Shown here piece by piece: positions 1-7,136 of a stretch of DNA of 24,877 nt (position 1 is the stretch's first letter; each line of letters begins with the position of its first letter). Source of the DNA: Nitratidesulfovibrio sp044433065. Its GTDB lineage: Bacteria > Desulfobacterota > Desulfovibrionia > Desulfovibrionales > Desulfovibrionaceae. The notes beneath the pieces were generated by a model. That model worked only from the letters and a program-made list of their open reading frames with translations, was not told the DNA's origin and searched no databases. The translations under genes were made by a program, and so were the position numbers. Location: positions 1-24,877 of the forward strand of contig JAWXUA010000026.1 in NCBI GenBank assembly GCA_044433065.1, given 5' to 3'.

Positions 1-31
1 CCAGCACAAATAAAACACCCAAGGAAGACCC

Positions 32-1348
32 ATGGCATTTGAATATATAGGCGCATTGCTTGAAGAAGCAGTCCAAACGACGACACCGGTTGAGGTCCGT
101 GGTCGCGTGGAGCAGGTGGTTGGCACCATCATCCGCGCGGTGGTTCCTGGTGTTAAGGTGGGCGAGCTTTGCATTTTGCGCAATCCATGGGAGGATTGGA
201 GCTTGCGTGCTGAGGTTGTTGGCTTTGCTAAGCATGTGGCATTGTTGACACCTTTGGGTGACTTGCAGGGCATTTCGCCGGCTACAGAAGTTATTCCGAC
301 TGGTGAGATACATTCTATTCCTGTGGGCGATGATTTGCTTGGTCGCGTTGTGGATGGCCTTGGCGATCCTATGGACGGTGGTCCGCCTATTAAGCCACGC
401 ATGCGCTATCCTGTGTATGCTGATCCGCCAAATCCTATGTCGCGTAAGATTATTGATAAGCCCATTTCGCTTGGATTGAGGGTGCTGGATGGCATCTTGA
501 CGTGCGGCGAAGGTCAACGCTTGGGCATTTTTGCGGCGGCTGGTGGCGGTAAGAGTACGCTTCTGTCGAGCATTATTAAGGGCTGTGAGGCTGATGTGTG
601 CGTCTTGGCACTCATTGGTGAACGTGGCCGCGAAGTACGCGAATTTATTGAGCATGACCTTGGTCCAGAAGGGCGTAAGAAGGCTGTGCTTGTGGTTTCG
701 ACGTCGGACCGTTCCTCTATGGAGCGTCTGAAGGCAGCGTATACGGCTACGGCCATTGCGGAGTATTTCCGTGACCAGAAGCGTAGTGTTCTACTTATGA
801 TGGACTCGGTAACGCGCTTTGGCCGTGCGCAACGTGAGATTGGCCTTGCCGCTGGTGAGCCACCGACCCGACGTGGTTTTCCACCGTCTGTATTTTCGAC
901 CTTACCACGTCTTATGGAACGTGCTGGTAATTCGGATAAAGGTTCTATCACAGCGTTGTATACTGTATTGGTTGAAGGCGACGATATGACCGAACCAATT
1001 GCCGACGAAACGCGTTCTATTTTGGACGGACACATTATTCTTTCACGTAAACTTGCTTCTGCAAACCATTACCCTGCCATTGATGTACAGGCTAGTGTTA
1101 GCCGTGTTATGAATGCCATTGTAAGTAAGGAGCATAAGGAAGCGGCACAGGCATTGCGTAAAATTTTGGCAAAATACGCTGAAGTAGAGTTGCTTGTGCA
1201 GATTGGTGAATATAAGCGTGGTTCGGATAAGGATGCTGATGCGGCTCTTGATAGAGTTGCTGGTGTGAATACCTTTCTTAAGCAAGGCCTTGGCGAGCAT
1301 AGTACCTTTAACGAGACTCTTCAGAGTTTAGTTAAAGTCGTCAAATAA
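32..1348 (+). CDS. sctN: Type III secretion system ATPase SctN
   Basis: Hexameric ATPase at the cytoplasmic base of the injectisome; it releases chaperones and unfolds substrates before export. The 438-residue length is normal for SctN/FliI. The Walker A motif AAGGGKST lies at residues 169-176, followed by the family signature IGERGREVREF and a Walker B stretch around LLMMDSVTRF. An AAGGAAG ribosome site at 21-27 supports the ATG at 32. A TAA at 11-13 may end the upstream gene, cut off by the window. Its neighbours sctO, sctP, sctQ and sctR identify the system as T3SS rather than flagellar, because no flagellar genes are present. The last 13 codons form the first unit of a 40-bp tandem array that continues past the stop codon. 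Family assignment is firm; FliI is the only close alternative and the context argues against it. Confidence 0.95.
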   Translation: MAFEYIGALLEEAVQTTTPVEVRGRVEQVVGTIIRAVVPGVKVGELCILRNPWEDWSLRAEVVGFAKHVALLTPLGDLQGISPATEVIPTGEIHSIPVGDDLLGRVVDGLGDPMDGGPPIKPRMRYPVYADPPNPMSRKIIDKPISLGLRVLDGILTCGEGQRLGIFAAAGGGKSTLLSSIIKGCEADVCVLALIGERGREVREFIEHDLGPEGRKKAVLVVSTSDRSSMERLKAAYTATAIAEYFRDQKRSVLLMMDSVTRFGRAQREIGLAAGEPPTRRGFPPSVFSTLPRLMERAGNSDKGSITALYTVLVEGDDMTEPIADETRSILDGHIILSRKLASANHYPAIDVQASVSRVMNAIVSKEHKEAAQALRKILAKYAEVELLVQIGEYKRGSDKDADAALDRVAGVNTFLKQGLGEHSTFNETLQSLVKVVK

Positions 1349-1470
1349 AGATGAGACTCTTCAGAGTCTCGTTAAAGTCGTCAAATAAAGATGAGACTCT
1401 TCAGAGCCTCGTTAAAGTTGTCAAATAAAGATGAGACTCTTCAGAGTTTAGTTAAAGTCGTCAAATAAAG
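1311..1470 (+). repeat. Four 40-bp tandem copies of the sctN 3' end
   Basis: Units lie at 1311-1350, 1351-1390, 1391-1430 and 1431-1470. Unit 1 is the coding end of sctN including its stop codon; the other three follow the stop. Unit 4 matches unit 1 except at its second base. Units 2 and 3 differ at Leu (TTA to CTC), Ser (AGT to AGC) and Val (GTC to GTT) codons, all synonymous in the sctN frame. Unit 2 contains the palindrome GAGACTCTTCAGAGTCTC (1353-1370), able to form a hairpin. Without units 2-4 the sctN-sctO gap would be 11 bp, so the array adds 120 bp inside the operon. Confidence 0.97.
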
Positions 1471-1479
1471 GCATATATA

Positions 1480-1968
1480 ATGGCAAACTATCCTCTACAA
1501 CCTTTGCTCAACGTTCGACGCTTTCGTGAAACAGGCGCCTTGAATGATTTGCGCCGTGCTGAGCTTGCCGTAACCGAGGCTGAAGCGGAAGTACAACGCT
1601 GCAAAGACGAGCTTGAGCGCTACCGCAAATGGCTCATTGAAGAAGAGGATAGGCGTTATGATGCTTTTATGGAAAAGGAAACCGACCGCAAAGGTATCGA
1701 ACTTTTTCGCCATGAAATCGCAGTCTTACGCATGAGCGACACTTCAAGGGCCCAAGCTGTTTTGGCCGCAGAGCAAGCCGTGGAAAAGCGGCGTGCTGAA
1801 GTCGTGATAGCCAAAGAAGCTGTTGCCAAAGCAAGGCGCGATATATCCAAGGTTGAAGCGCACCAAGAGGTGTGGAGTGCCGAAGAATATCGCGAAGCCA
1901 TGCGCCTTGAAGACTTGGAAACAGAAGAATTTAAGCCCACAGGTCCATCATTATTTGCAGATGAATAA
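1480..1968 (+). CDS. sctO: T3SS central stalk protein SctO
   Basis: SctO (YscO/FliJ-like) is a small alpha-helical hairpin that couples the SctN ATPase to the export gate. The 162 residues are rich in Glu, Arg, Lys and Ala, with heptad-like spacing across roughly residues 20-150, which predicts a long antiparallel coiled coil. There is no signal peptide or membrane segment. Position directly after sctN is the normal place for sctO, and the call rests on this as much as on sequence, because the family is poorly conserved. The ribosome site AAAGG (about 1467-1471) overlaps the end of the last tandem repeat unit, so changes in the array could affect sctO expression. Confidence 0.8.
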   Translation: MANYPLQPLLNVRRFRETGALNDLRRAELAVTEAEAEVQRCKDELERYRKWLIEEEDRRYDAFMEKETDRKGIELFRHEIAVLRMSDTSRAQAVLAAEQAVEKRRAEVVIAKEAVAKARRDISKVEAHQEVWSAEEYREAMRLEDLETEEFKPTGPSLFADE

Positions 1969-2033
1969 GCGAGCTTTGGCACGCGTTTTTGTGCAGATTT
2001 ATAGAGTGATTTTTTGCATACAAAGAGGTGTTT

Positions 2034-3137
2034 ATGACATTTCAGGTGAAAATAGTGCCTAATAGCAGCGTACAGGCTTCCAGCGATGTGAGCCTTGCCT
2101 CTACGGATGTCATGGCACCAGATACGCGCGATGTAGAAGCTTTTGCAGGCATGATGGAGCAAGGAAGTAAGCCCCATGAGTTTGGCGCGACTTTGGCTCA
2201 GAGTGCTGGGAATGGCAGCGTGGCGTATGCAGATGATGCCGCTGAATTGCCGAGTCCTGCTACTTTGCTCAGCGCATCGTCGTTGACTACTTCAGCACAA
2301 AATATTGCAACACCGCAGTCGAATACTGTTGCGCCAGCCGTATCGCCAGAAAATTTTATGGCCGCGCACGTGGGCCAAACGCCACAAGATATTGCTACGC
2401 CAATCATGTCGCCAGATACTCTTGCACAGCAAGGACTTAGCAGTCTGCAAGCAGATGGTACCTTGAGCAAAAAGTCATCTACTACGGTGTCCCCAGCAGC
2501 TCAGCCATCCTCAGCATTGCTTGACGATGATCTAGCCATGCAAACAGCAGGGGCTTTGGGAGTACAGCCTGCTGTACAGTCAGTGAACACGCAAACAACA
2601 CCATCCGCACAGACTACTCAAGACAGTGATGCGCCTGTTTATTTGAATGACAGCGATGCCAACGCCTATACCGCGTCCTTGCTCGCAAGCATGAATAGTC
2701 TGTTACAGGCATCATCTTTGCAGACTTCAGTGACGACGGTGGTAACCGAGACCACGACGGTGAGCGCGCCGCATTTCACAGCCAAAGAAATTGACGCCAT
2801 GGTCACCATGCTTGTGGAGCGTATTGCAGTGACGGATACCACAGCGCATATGGTCACCGTTGAGGTGTCCTTGGCTGACACAGCCTTGCGTGGTACAATG
2901 GTGCAGTTAACGCGGTCGCTCGATGGTCTGTTAGCGGTCAATGTCATGACCAATGACGCGGCCTCTTTCCAGACTCTTGTGGGTGCACAAGTGGATTTGC
3001 GTGTCAAGCTTGAGGCTTTGGAAATAGGTACTGTGCGCGTTGATATTACGCATATGGCGCAAGAGCAAGAGTCTAACCCACAACGGCGCTCTGCTACATA
3101 TCAAGTATATTCTGGTGATGGCGATGAGCAGGCATAA
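2034..3137 (+). CDS. sctP: SctP-like needle-length regulator / export substrate switch
   Basis: By position between sctO and sctQ this is the SctP (YscP/FliK-like) molecular ruler that sets needle length and triggers the substrate-specificity switch. The first 230 or so residues are low-complexity, rich in Ser, Thr, Ala, Gln and Pro, as expected for an extended ruler segment. Residues from about 245 to 350 form a compact mixed helix/strand region with SLADTALRGTMVQL-like text, suitable for a T3S4-type domain. ATG at 2034 is preferred because AGAGGTG (2024-2030) sits just upstream; a GTG at 2028 is inside that ribosome site and is less likely. The gene lies 65 nt after sctO. Sequence similarity alone would not identify it, so the name is partly contextual. 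Confidence 0.65.
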   Translation: MTFQVKIVPNSSVQASSDVSLASTDVMAPDTRDVEAFAGMMEQGSKPHEFGATLAQSAGNGSVAYADDAAELPSPATLLSASSLTTSAQNIATPQSNTVAPAVSPENFMAAHVGQTPQDIATPIMSPDTLAQQGLSSLQADGTLSKKSSTTVSPAAQPSSALLDDDLAMQTAGALGVQPAVQSVNTQTTPSAQTTQDSDAPVYLNDSDANAYTASLLASMNSLLQASSLQTSVTTVVTETTTVSAPHFTAKEIDAMVTMLVERIAVTDTTAHMVTVEVSLADTALRGTMVQLTRSLDGLLAVNVMTNDAASFQTLVGAQVDLRVKLEALEIGTVRVDITHMAQEQESNPQRRSATYQVYSGDGDEQA

Positions 3138-3190
3138 TGTAGGGTATACATCTTTACGCATGGGCGCATGTCTTTATAGAGGAGGCGCAT

Positions 3191-4519
3191 ATGTCGTTGC
3201 ATAATATTCCACCATGGAAAGCAGACTTCATGAGTCCCATGGAAGGTCTTGTGCGCAATGCCTTGCATACGCGCATACAACCTTGGACTGTGCATATTGC
3301 AGACGTGCCATGCCACGTTCACGCACCGTTATACAGTGTGGATAGCGGTGATGGCCGTGGGCAGGGTAGTGTAGCCCTTAAGCCTCTGGAAAGCGTGGCC
3401 TTCTACCTTATTGTCCATCTTGGAACAGATCGCTGGATTGTGGAGCTTGGCCAAGGTTTTCCGCTGACTTTGCATCCTGCTGTGGCTGATGTTCCTGATG
3501 ACAGTCTTTTGCCAGCACCTTTGCGCCTTGCGCTCATGGAGCTTTTGGTTGCGCCTTTGGCTGATGCGTTTGGCACCTTTATGGATATGCGTGTGACGTG
3601 TGAGATTGTGGGGCTAGAGCTTCATGGTGCGATGGACAATATCGCTGATGGCGGCGACGGTGCGAATCTCGAAGCCATACAAGCTATGCTAAAGCAAGCT
3701 CACTGTGCTGTGCCTTTAACACTTACCGTGCCTGCAACGAACTCATCGCAAGCAAGCACAGTACCGTGCATTGTACATATTTTTGGCCAAGCAAGCGCAA
3801 GCCATCTGTACCAAAAAGTCAGCGGATTGCCACCACATATCCATGATATTGCAGGTCTTTCTGTTCCTGTAAGCATTGAGGCTGGCAGTATTGCTTTGAC
3901 TACAGCTGAGCTCGCCGCTTTGGAAACAGATGATATTTTATTGCCAGACAGCTACCCAGCACGAGAAGGCCGCATAACGCTTCGCATGTCGCAGTGTGTC
4001 ATGCCTTGCGTTTTGGACCAAGCTAATGCAACTGTGGAAGCCATTGTGCCCATAAGCTCGCCCATGTCTCAACATGTTGACGGAGGAAACCCAGTGCCAC
4101 CTGAACAAAATCAAAATGATGCCGCACAAGTTAGTGCGGACGCAGTACATATTGCCGCTCTTGACGTGACCATGACCTTTGAGCTTGAGCGTCGTACCAT
4201 GAGCCTTGGTGAACTGAGCATGATTTCACCAGGGTATACCTTTGCTCTTGGGGTGGATGCTTTGGCACCTGTGACCTTGCGCGTGGGTGATAAGGTGCTT
4301 GGTACGGGTCGCCTTGTGGATTTGGGCGGTACCATGGGTGTGCAGGTGACAAGCCTTGCAGATAATGCCAAAGTACGAAAGCCAGTTGAAACCACAGTTG
4401 CAGCATCAGCTGTACAAGAGGATGCTGGTGCAGAAAAAAGGCCTGTACGTGGTCTGGCCTCATTCAAGCAAGAGCAAACAAGCCCCATCATGGAACCACG
4501 GTCTGGAGACTATGCGTGA
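3191..4519 (+). CDS. sctQ: T3SS cytoplasmic ring protein SctQ
   Basis: SctQ builds the cytoplasmic sorting platform (C-ring pods) that receives effector-chaperone complexes and anchors the SctL-SctN complex. The 442-residue product has a long variable N-terminal part and a C-terminal SpoA (FliN-like) domain at roughly residues 312-390, with the pattern LDVTMTFELERRTMSLGEL followed by a beta-rich segment and LVDLGGTMGVQV. The last 50 residues are an unstructured tail. A GAGGAGG ribosome site (3178-3184) supports ATG 3191. Its stop overlaps the GTG start of sctR by 4 nt (GTGA), indicating translational coupling. It also contains an internal start for a shorter product, listed separately. Confidence 0.85.
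   Translation: MSLHNIPPWKADFMSPMEGLVRNALHTRIQPWTVHIADVPCHVHAPLYSVDSGDGRGQGSVALKPLESVAFYLIVHLGTDRWIVELGQGFPLTLHPAVADVPDDSLLPAPLRLALMELLVAPLADAFGTFMDMRVTCEIVGLELHGAMDNIADGGDGANLEAIQAMLKQAHCAVPLTLTVPATNSSQASTVPCIVHIFGQASASHLYQKVSGLPPHIHDIAGLSVPVSIEAGSIALTTAELAALETDDILLPDSYPAREGRITLRMSQCVMPCVLDQANATVEAIVPISSPMSQHVDGGNPVPPEQNQNDAAQVSADAVHIAALDVTMTFELERRTMSLGELSMISPGYTFALGVDALAPVTLRVGDKVLGTGRLVDLGGTMGVQVTSLADNAKVRKPVETTVAASAVQEDAGAEKRPVRGLASFKQEQTSPIMEPRSGDYA
4094..4519 (+). CDS. Probable internal translation product SctQ-C
   Basis: Within sctQ, GGAGG at 4082-4086 is followed after 7 nt by an in-frame GTG at 4094 (codon 302). The product would be 141 residues and would contain the whole SpoA domain. 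In Yersinia YscQ, Salmonella SpaO and Shigella Spa33, an internal start makes exactly this kind of C-terminal fragment, which binds the full-length protein in the sorting platform. A consensus ribosome site at the right distance and frame, placed at the domain boundary, makes the same arrangement likely here. This is inferred from sequence; translation has not been shown. Confidence 0.65.
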   Translation: MPPEQNQNDAAQVSADAVHIAALDVTMTFELERRTMSLGELSMISPGYTFALGVDALAPVTLRVGDKVLGTGRLVDLGGTMGVQVTSLADNAKVRKPVETTVAASAVQEDAGAEKRPVRGLASFKQEQTSPIMEPRSGDYA

Positions 4520-5166
4520 TAGGCTATAATCCAATATATTTTATAGGCGCCATCAGCCTCTTAGGACTCTCGTCCTTTATGCTTATGATGGTGACGTCCT
4601 ATGTCAAAATTATTGTAGTAACGTCTTTGGTGCGTAATGCGCTCGGTGTGCAGCAAATTCCGCCAACCATGGTTATGAATGGTCTTGCCATGGTTTTGAC
4701 CCTTTTTATTATGGGTCCCGTTGCCATGAGTACCATGGAACTCATGGAAAAAACGCCCATCAACCTAGATGGTGGGCCAGCTGAATTTGTACAGACCTTG
4801 GACGCCATTTCGCCACCATTTCGAGAATTTATAGAGCGCAATAATGACGACCGCATTGTGAGCATGTTCATGTCCACAGCACGTCGCATCTGGCCTAAAG
4901 ACAAGCACCACATTATTGACTCCAAGAATTTGCTCATTGCCATACCAGCTTTTACCATTTCTGAGCTGACAAAAGCATTTCAAATTGGTTTTTTATTGTA
5001 TTTACCCTTTGTAACCATTGACCTCATCATCTCCAATATTCTATTGGCCATGGGTATGATGATGGTGTCTCCTATGACCATTTCCTTGCCGTTTAAGCTC
5101 TTACTTTTTGTAACGCTTGACGGTTGGCTGAAAATTAGCCAAGGTCTGATGCTGAGCTACCATTAA
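4516..5166 (+). CDS. sctR: T3SS export gate protein SctR
   Basis: SctR (YscR/SpaP/FliP family) forms the core pentamer of the inner-membrane export gate through which substrates enter the needle. The product is 216 residues, the usual length for a T3SS SctR without the FliP signal peptide. Hydrophobic segments occur near the N terminus, around residues 50-70, and in two C-terminal stretches ending in LLFVTLDGWLKISQGL. The highly conserved text SYVKIIVVTSLVRNALG and the ISELTKAFQIGFLLYLPF segment identify the family with confidence. The GTG start at 4516 overlaps the sctQ stop. The gate partners sctS, sctT and sctU, which normally follow, are not downstream. Confidence 0.95.
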   Translation: MIGYNPIYFIGAISLLGLSSFMLMMVTSYVKIIVVTSLVRNALGVQQIPPTMVMNGLAMVLTLFIMGPVAMSTMELMEKTPINLDGGPAEFVQTLDAISPPFREFIERNNDDRIVSMFMSTARRIWPKDKHHIIDSKNLLIAIPAFTISELTKAFQIGFLLYLPFVTIDLIISNILLAMGMMMVSPMTISLPFKLLLFVTLDGWLKISQGLMLSYH

Positions 5167-5218
5167 AACTGGCTCTACATGCGAACTATATTGAATACTT
5201 TTATATTGAGGGGTTATT

Positions 5219-5557
5219 ATGGACATAGCGATAGTACAACAAGGTGATGCAACCATTTTAGCTTTGTCTGGGCGCATGGATGCCACCACAGTGGGCGAAT
5301 TTGAACAAGCTTGGCGTGAACGCATTGAGGCAGGAGAAACACGCATTGTTGTGGACCTTGCTGGCATTGAATATATCAGCTCAGCTGGCTTGCGCGGTAT
5401 TTTGTCGCTTCTGAAGATGTGTAAATCTAAGGGTGGCCGCCTAGCTTTCTGTTCCATGGGCACTATGGTTGCAGAAGTATTCAAGATTTCTGGCTTTACA
5501 GCTATGCTCTCTATCCATGAAAATCGCGATGGAGCAGTTGCTTTTGTAGGGGCATAG
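5219..5557 (+). CDS. STAS-domain anti-sigma factor antagonist (RsbV/SpoIIAA/BtrV-like)
   Basis: A single-domain STAS protein of 112 residues, the normal size for RsbV/SpoIIAA. Such proteins bind an anti-sigma kinase when unphosphorylated and release its target. The motif VVDLAGIEYISSAGLRGIL (residues 44-62) holds the phospho-acceptor serine; by alignment with SpoIIAA this is probably Ser55. A GAGGGG ribosome site lies upstream of ATG 5219. It begins 52 nt after sctR and is followed by an RsbW-like kinase, making a partner-switching pair inside the T3SS operon. In Bordetella the BtrU/BtrV/BtrW set controls T3SS, so a similar role is reasonable but inferred. No PP2C phosphatase is visible in the window. 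Confidence 0.88.
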   Translation: MDIAIVQQGDATILALSGRMDATTVGEFEQAWRERIEAGETRIVVDLAGIEYISSAGLRGILSLLKMCKSKGGRLAFCSMGTMVAEVFKISGFTAMLSIHENRDGAVAFVGA

Positions 5558-5607
5558 CTACGTTTGCCTTTTTCTTGTTCTGATGATGCGGATTGGAAGG
5601 AGTTCTC

Positions 5608-6054
5608 ATGCCTATTTTGAATGTTCCTGCGCGCCTCGAGCATCTTGCTACTGTGAATGATTTTATTAATGAGCACTTACCAGCAGAACATGCCATGCTG
5701 TCCATGCAGGTTGAACTTGCTGCTGAAGAGCTCTTAGTTAATGTTTTTAGTTATGCATATCCACAAGAACTGGGTGTGACTGGCAAGGCTGAAGTTGGTT
5801 GCCGTATGGTGCATTTTGACGGCGAGGACTTTTTTTCTTTGTCCGTAAAGGATTGGGGCAAGCCTTTTAATCCCTTTATTGAAGCGCCTGAGCCTGATAC
5901 CTCCCTTGATATTGAGGATCGACCCATTGGCGGACTTGGTGTGCACCTCATTAAAACCATGGTGTCGCATTATAGCTATGGCTATGCAGATGATGCCAAT
6001 GTTATTGAGCTTTTTTTTGCTTTGCCACCCACGTTACCTGTCTTAGAGGATTAA
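5608..6054 (+). CDS. RsbW/BtrW-like serine kinase (anti-sigma factor family)
   Basis: A 148-residue GHKL-type ATPase, the size of RsbW/SpoIIAB. The N-box is in EVAAEELLVN-like text (ELAAEELLVNVFSYAYP), the G1 box is VKDWGKPFNP, and the G2 box is GGLGVHLIKTM. These three ATP-binding motifs are intact, so it is probably an active kinase that phosphorylates the STAS protein encoded just upstream. ATG 5608 is chosen because GGAAGGAG (5595-5602) lies directly before it; a TTG at 5593 overlaps that site. The target it releases or sequesters is not shown: it may be a sigma factor encoded elsewhere or, as proposed for Bordetella BtrW, a T3SS regulator. Confidence 0.85.
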   Translation: MPILNVPARLEHLATVNDFINEHLPAEHAMLSMQVELAAEELLVNVFSYAYPQELGVTGKAEVGCRMVHFDGEDFFSLSVKDWGKPFNPFIEAPEPDTSLDIEDRPIGGLGVHLIKTMVSHYSYGYADDANVIELFFALPPTLPVLED

Positions 6055-6058
6055 TTTT

Positions 6059-7048
6059 TTGCGCGGTCACACGATACTTTGCGGAGCATGTGGGACCGCG
6101 CTTTTTGCATGCCATTGTATCTTGTGTGGCATGGTGCTTTGTGTCGCGCTTATGGCTTTTGCGTCGCCTATGGTATTTGCGCCTAAGGCTTTTGCAGCGT
6201 CTGCAAACCAGAATTCAGGCATTCTTTTTGATGAGCGCACCGTTACAAGAGGGCAAGCACAAAGGCTTTTATCCGTGCCTAATGCGCAGCGTGTGCACAG
6301 CTCGCCTCAAGTATCAGCTCAGGCATCACCTCAGGCATCAGCTCCAACTTCGGGGCAAGCATCATCTGTAAACTCTTCTCCTCATCTTCCTACCAATCCG
6401 TCGTCACCATCTCAGGCTTCTTCGCCTATGATGCCCGAAGTGCACGGTCCAACGTCCGTACAAGAAGCCCGTCCGCTGAATAGCGCGCCGCCCAAGCAGG
6501 CCGAAAATTTGCTCGATAGCATGGACGTGTACGCCTTATCGCCCCATGCCGCGCAGCTTGCCTTGCCACGCATGATACCACAATCCGCTGTGCAACAATG
6601 GTATGTGAGCCATCCACATAGCCATAAACAGGGTAGCCATAAACAGGCAAGGCTTGGCATTACATCGACTGATTGGTCTGCTATCATAAGCCATGCAAGT
6701 AAGGTTTCTGGCCTTGATGCAGCGCTCATTGCTGCGGTCATTGGTGTGGAATCAGATTTTGATGCTTATGCCGTGTCGTCCAAGGGGGCGCAAGGGGCCA
6801 TGCAAATCATGCCCATAACCCAAGAAGAGCTTGGCCTTGAGGATGCCTTTAATCCCCATGAAAGTGTGGAAGCTGGGAGCCGCTATTTACGCAAGCAGCT
6901 CGATAGGTTTGGGACCGTGGAGCTCGCTCTTGCGGCCTATAATGCTGGCCCTGGCAATGTAGAGCGTTATGGCGGCATACCACCATTCAAAGAAACACAA
7001 GACTATGTGCGCAAGGTTATGGCGGCTTATGGCAAGTCATTACCTTAG
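6059..7048 (+). CDS. Secreted lytic transglycosylase (SLT domain)
   Basis: Peptidoglycan-cleaving enzyme with a C-terminal SLT/lysozyme-like domain (about residues 205-325). The catalytic Glu is Glu231 in GVESDFDAYAVSSKGAQG, followed by GAMQIMP and the AAYNAGPGNV motif typical of the family. Before it lie a hydrophobic signal sequence ending near residue 46 (KAFA) and a low-complexity Ser/Pro/Gln/Ala linker (about residues 75-130). The start is TTG at 6059, four nt after the kinase stop, with GAGGA at 6046-6050; no ATG gives a better ribosome site, though a later ATG at codon 25 would leave a signal without basic residues. As last gene of the T3SS transcript it probably opens the cell wall for the injectisome, as IagB/VirB1-type enzymes do. 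Confidence 0.85.
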   Translation: MRGHTILCGACGTALFACHCILCGMVLCVALMAFASPMVFAPKAFAASANQNSGILFDERTVTRGQAQRLLSVPNAQRVHSSPQVSAQASPQASAPTSGQASSVNSSPHLPTNPSSPSQASSPMMPEVHGPTSVQEARPLNSAPPKQAENLLDSMDVYALSPHAAQLALPRMIPQSAVQQWYVSHPHSHKQGSHKQARLGITSTDWSAIISHASKVSGLDAALIAAVIGVESDFDAYAVSSKGAQGAMQIMPITQEELGLEDAFNPHESVEAGSRYLRKQLDRFGTVELALAAYNAGPGNVERYGGIPPFKETQDYVRKVMAAYGKSLP

Positions 7049-7071
7049 TTTTATTAGTGTATCATATGCGC

Positions 7072-7118
7072 AAAAAGACCCGTTGCCATGGAAATATTCC
7101 AGAGCAACGGGTCTTTTT
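7072..7118. terminator. Bidirectional rho-independent terminator
   Basis: A perfect 15-bp inverted repeat (7072-7086 with 7104-7118) has a GC core GACCCGTTGC and A/T tracts on both sides, so it can stop transcription from either direction. It lies between the converging transglycosylase (+) and terC (-) genes and marks the end of the T3SS operon. Confidence 0.93.
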
Positions 7119-7136
7119 TTTGAGGTCAAATGAAGG

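Noticed and set aside
514..1035. Long minus-strand open frame across sctN
   Set aside because: It is the antisense shadow of a conserved gene and has no domain of its own.
1351..1468. Two 25-codon open frames (1351-1428 and 1391-1468) inside the sctN repeat array
   Set aside because: They arise from the 40-bp period, start at the repeated ATG without a ribosome site, and have no independent support.
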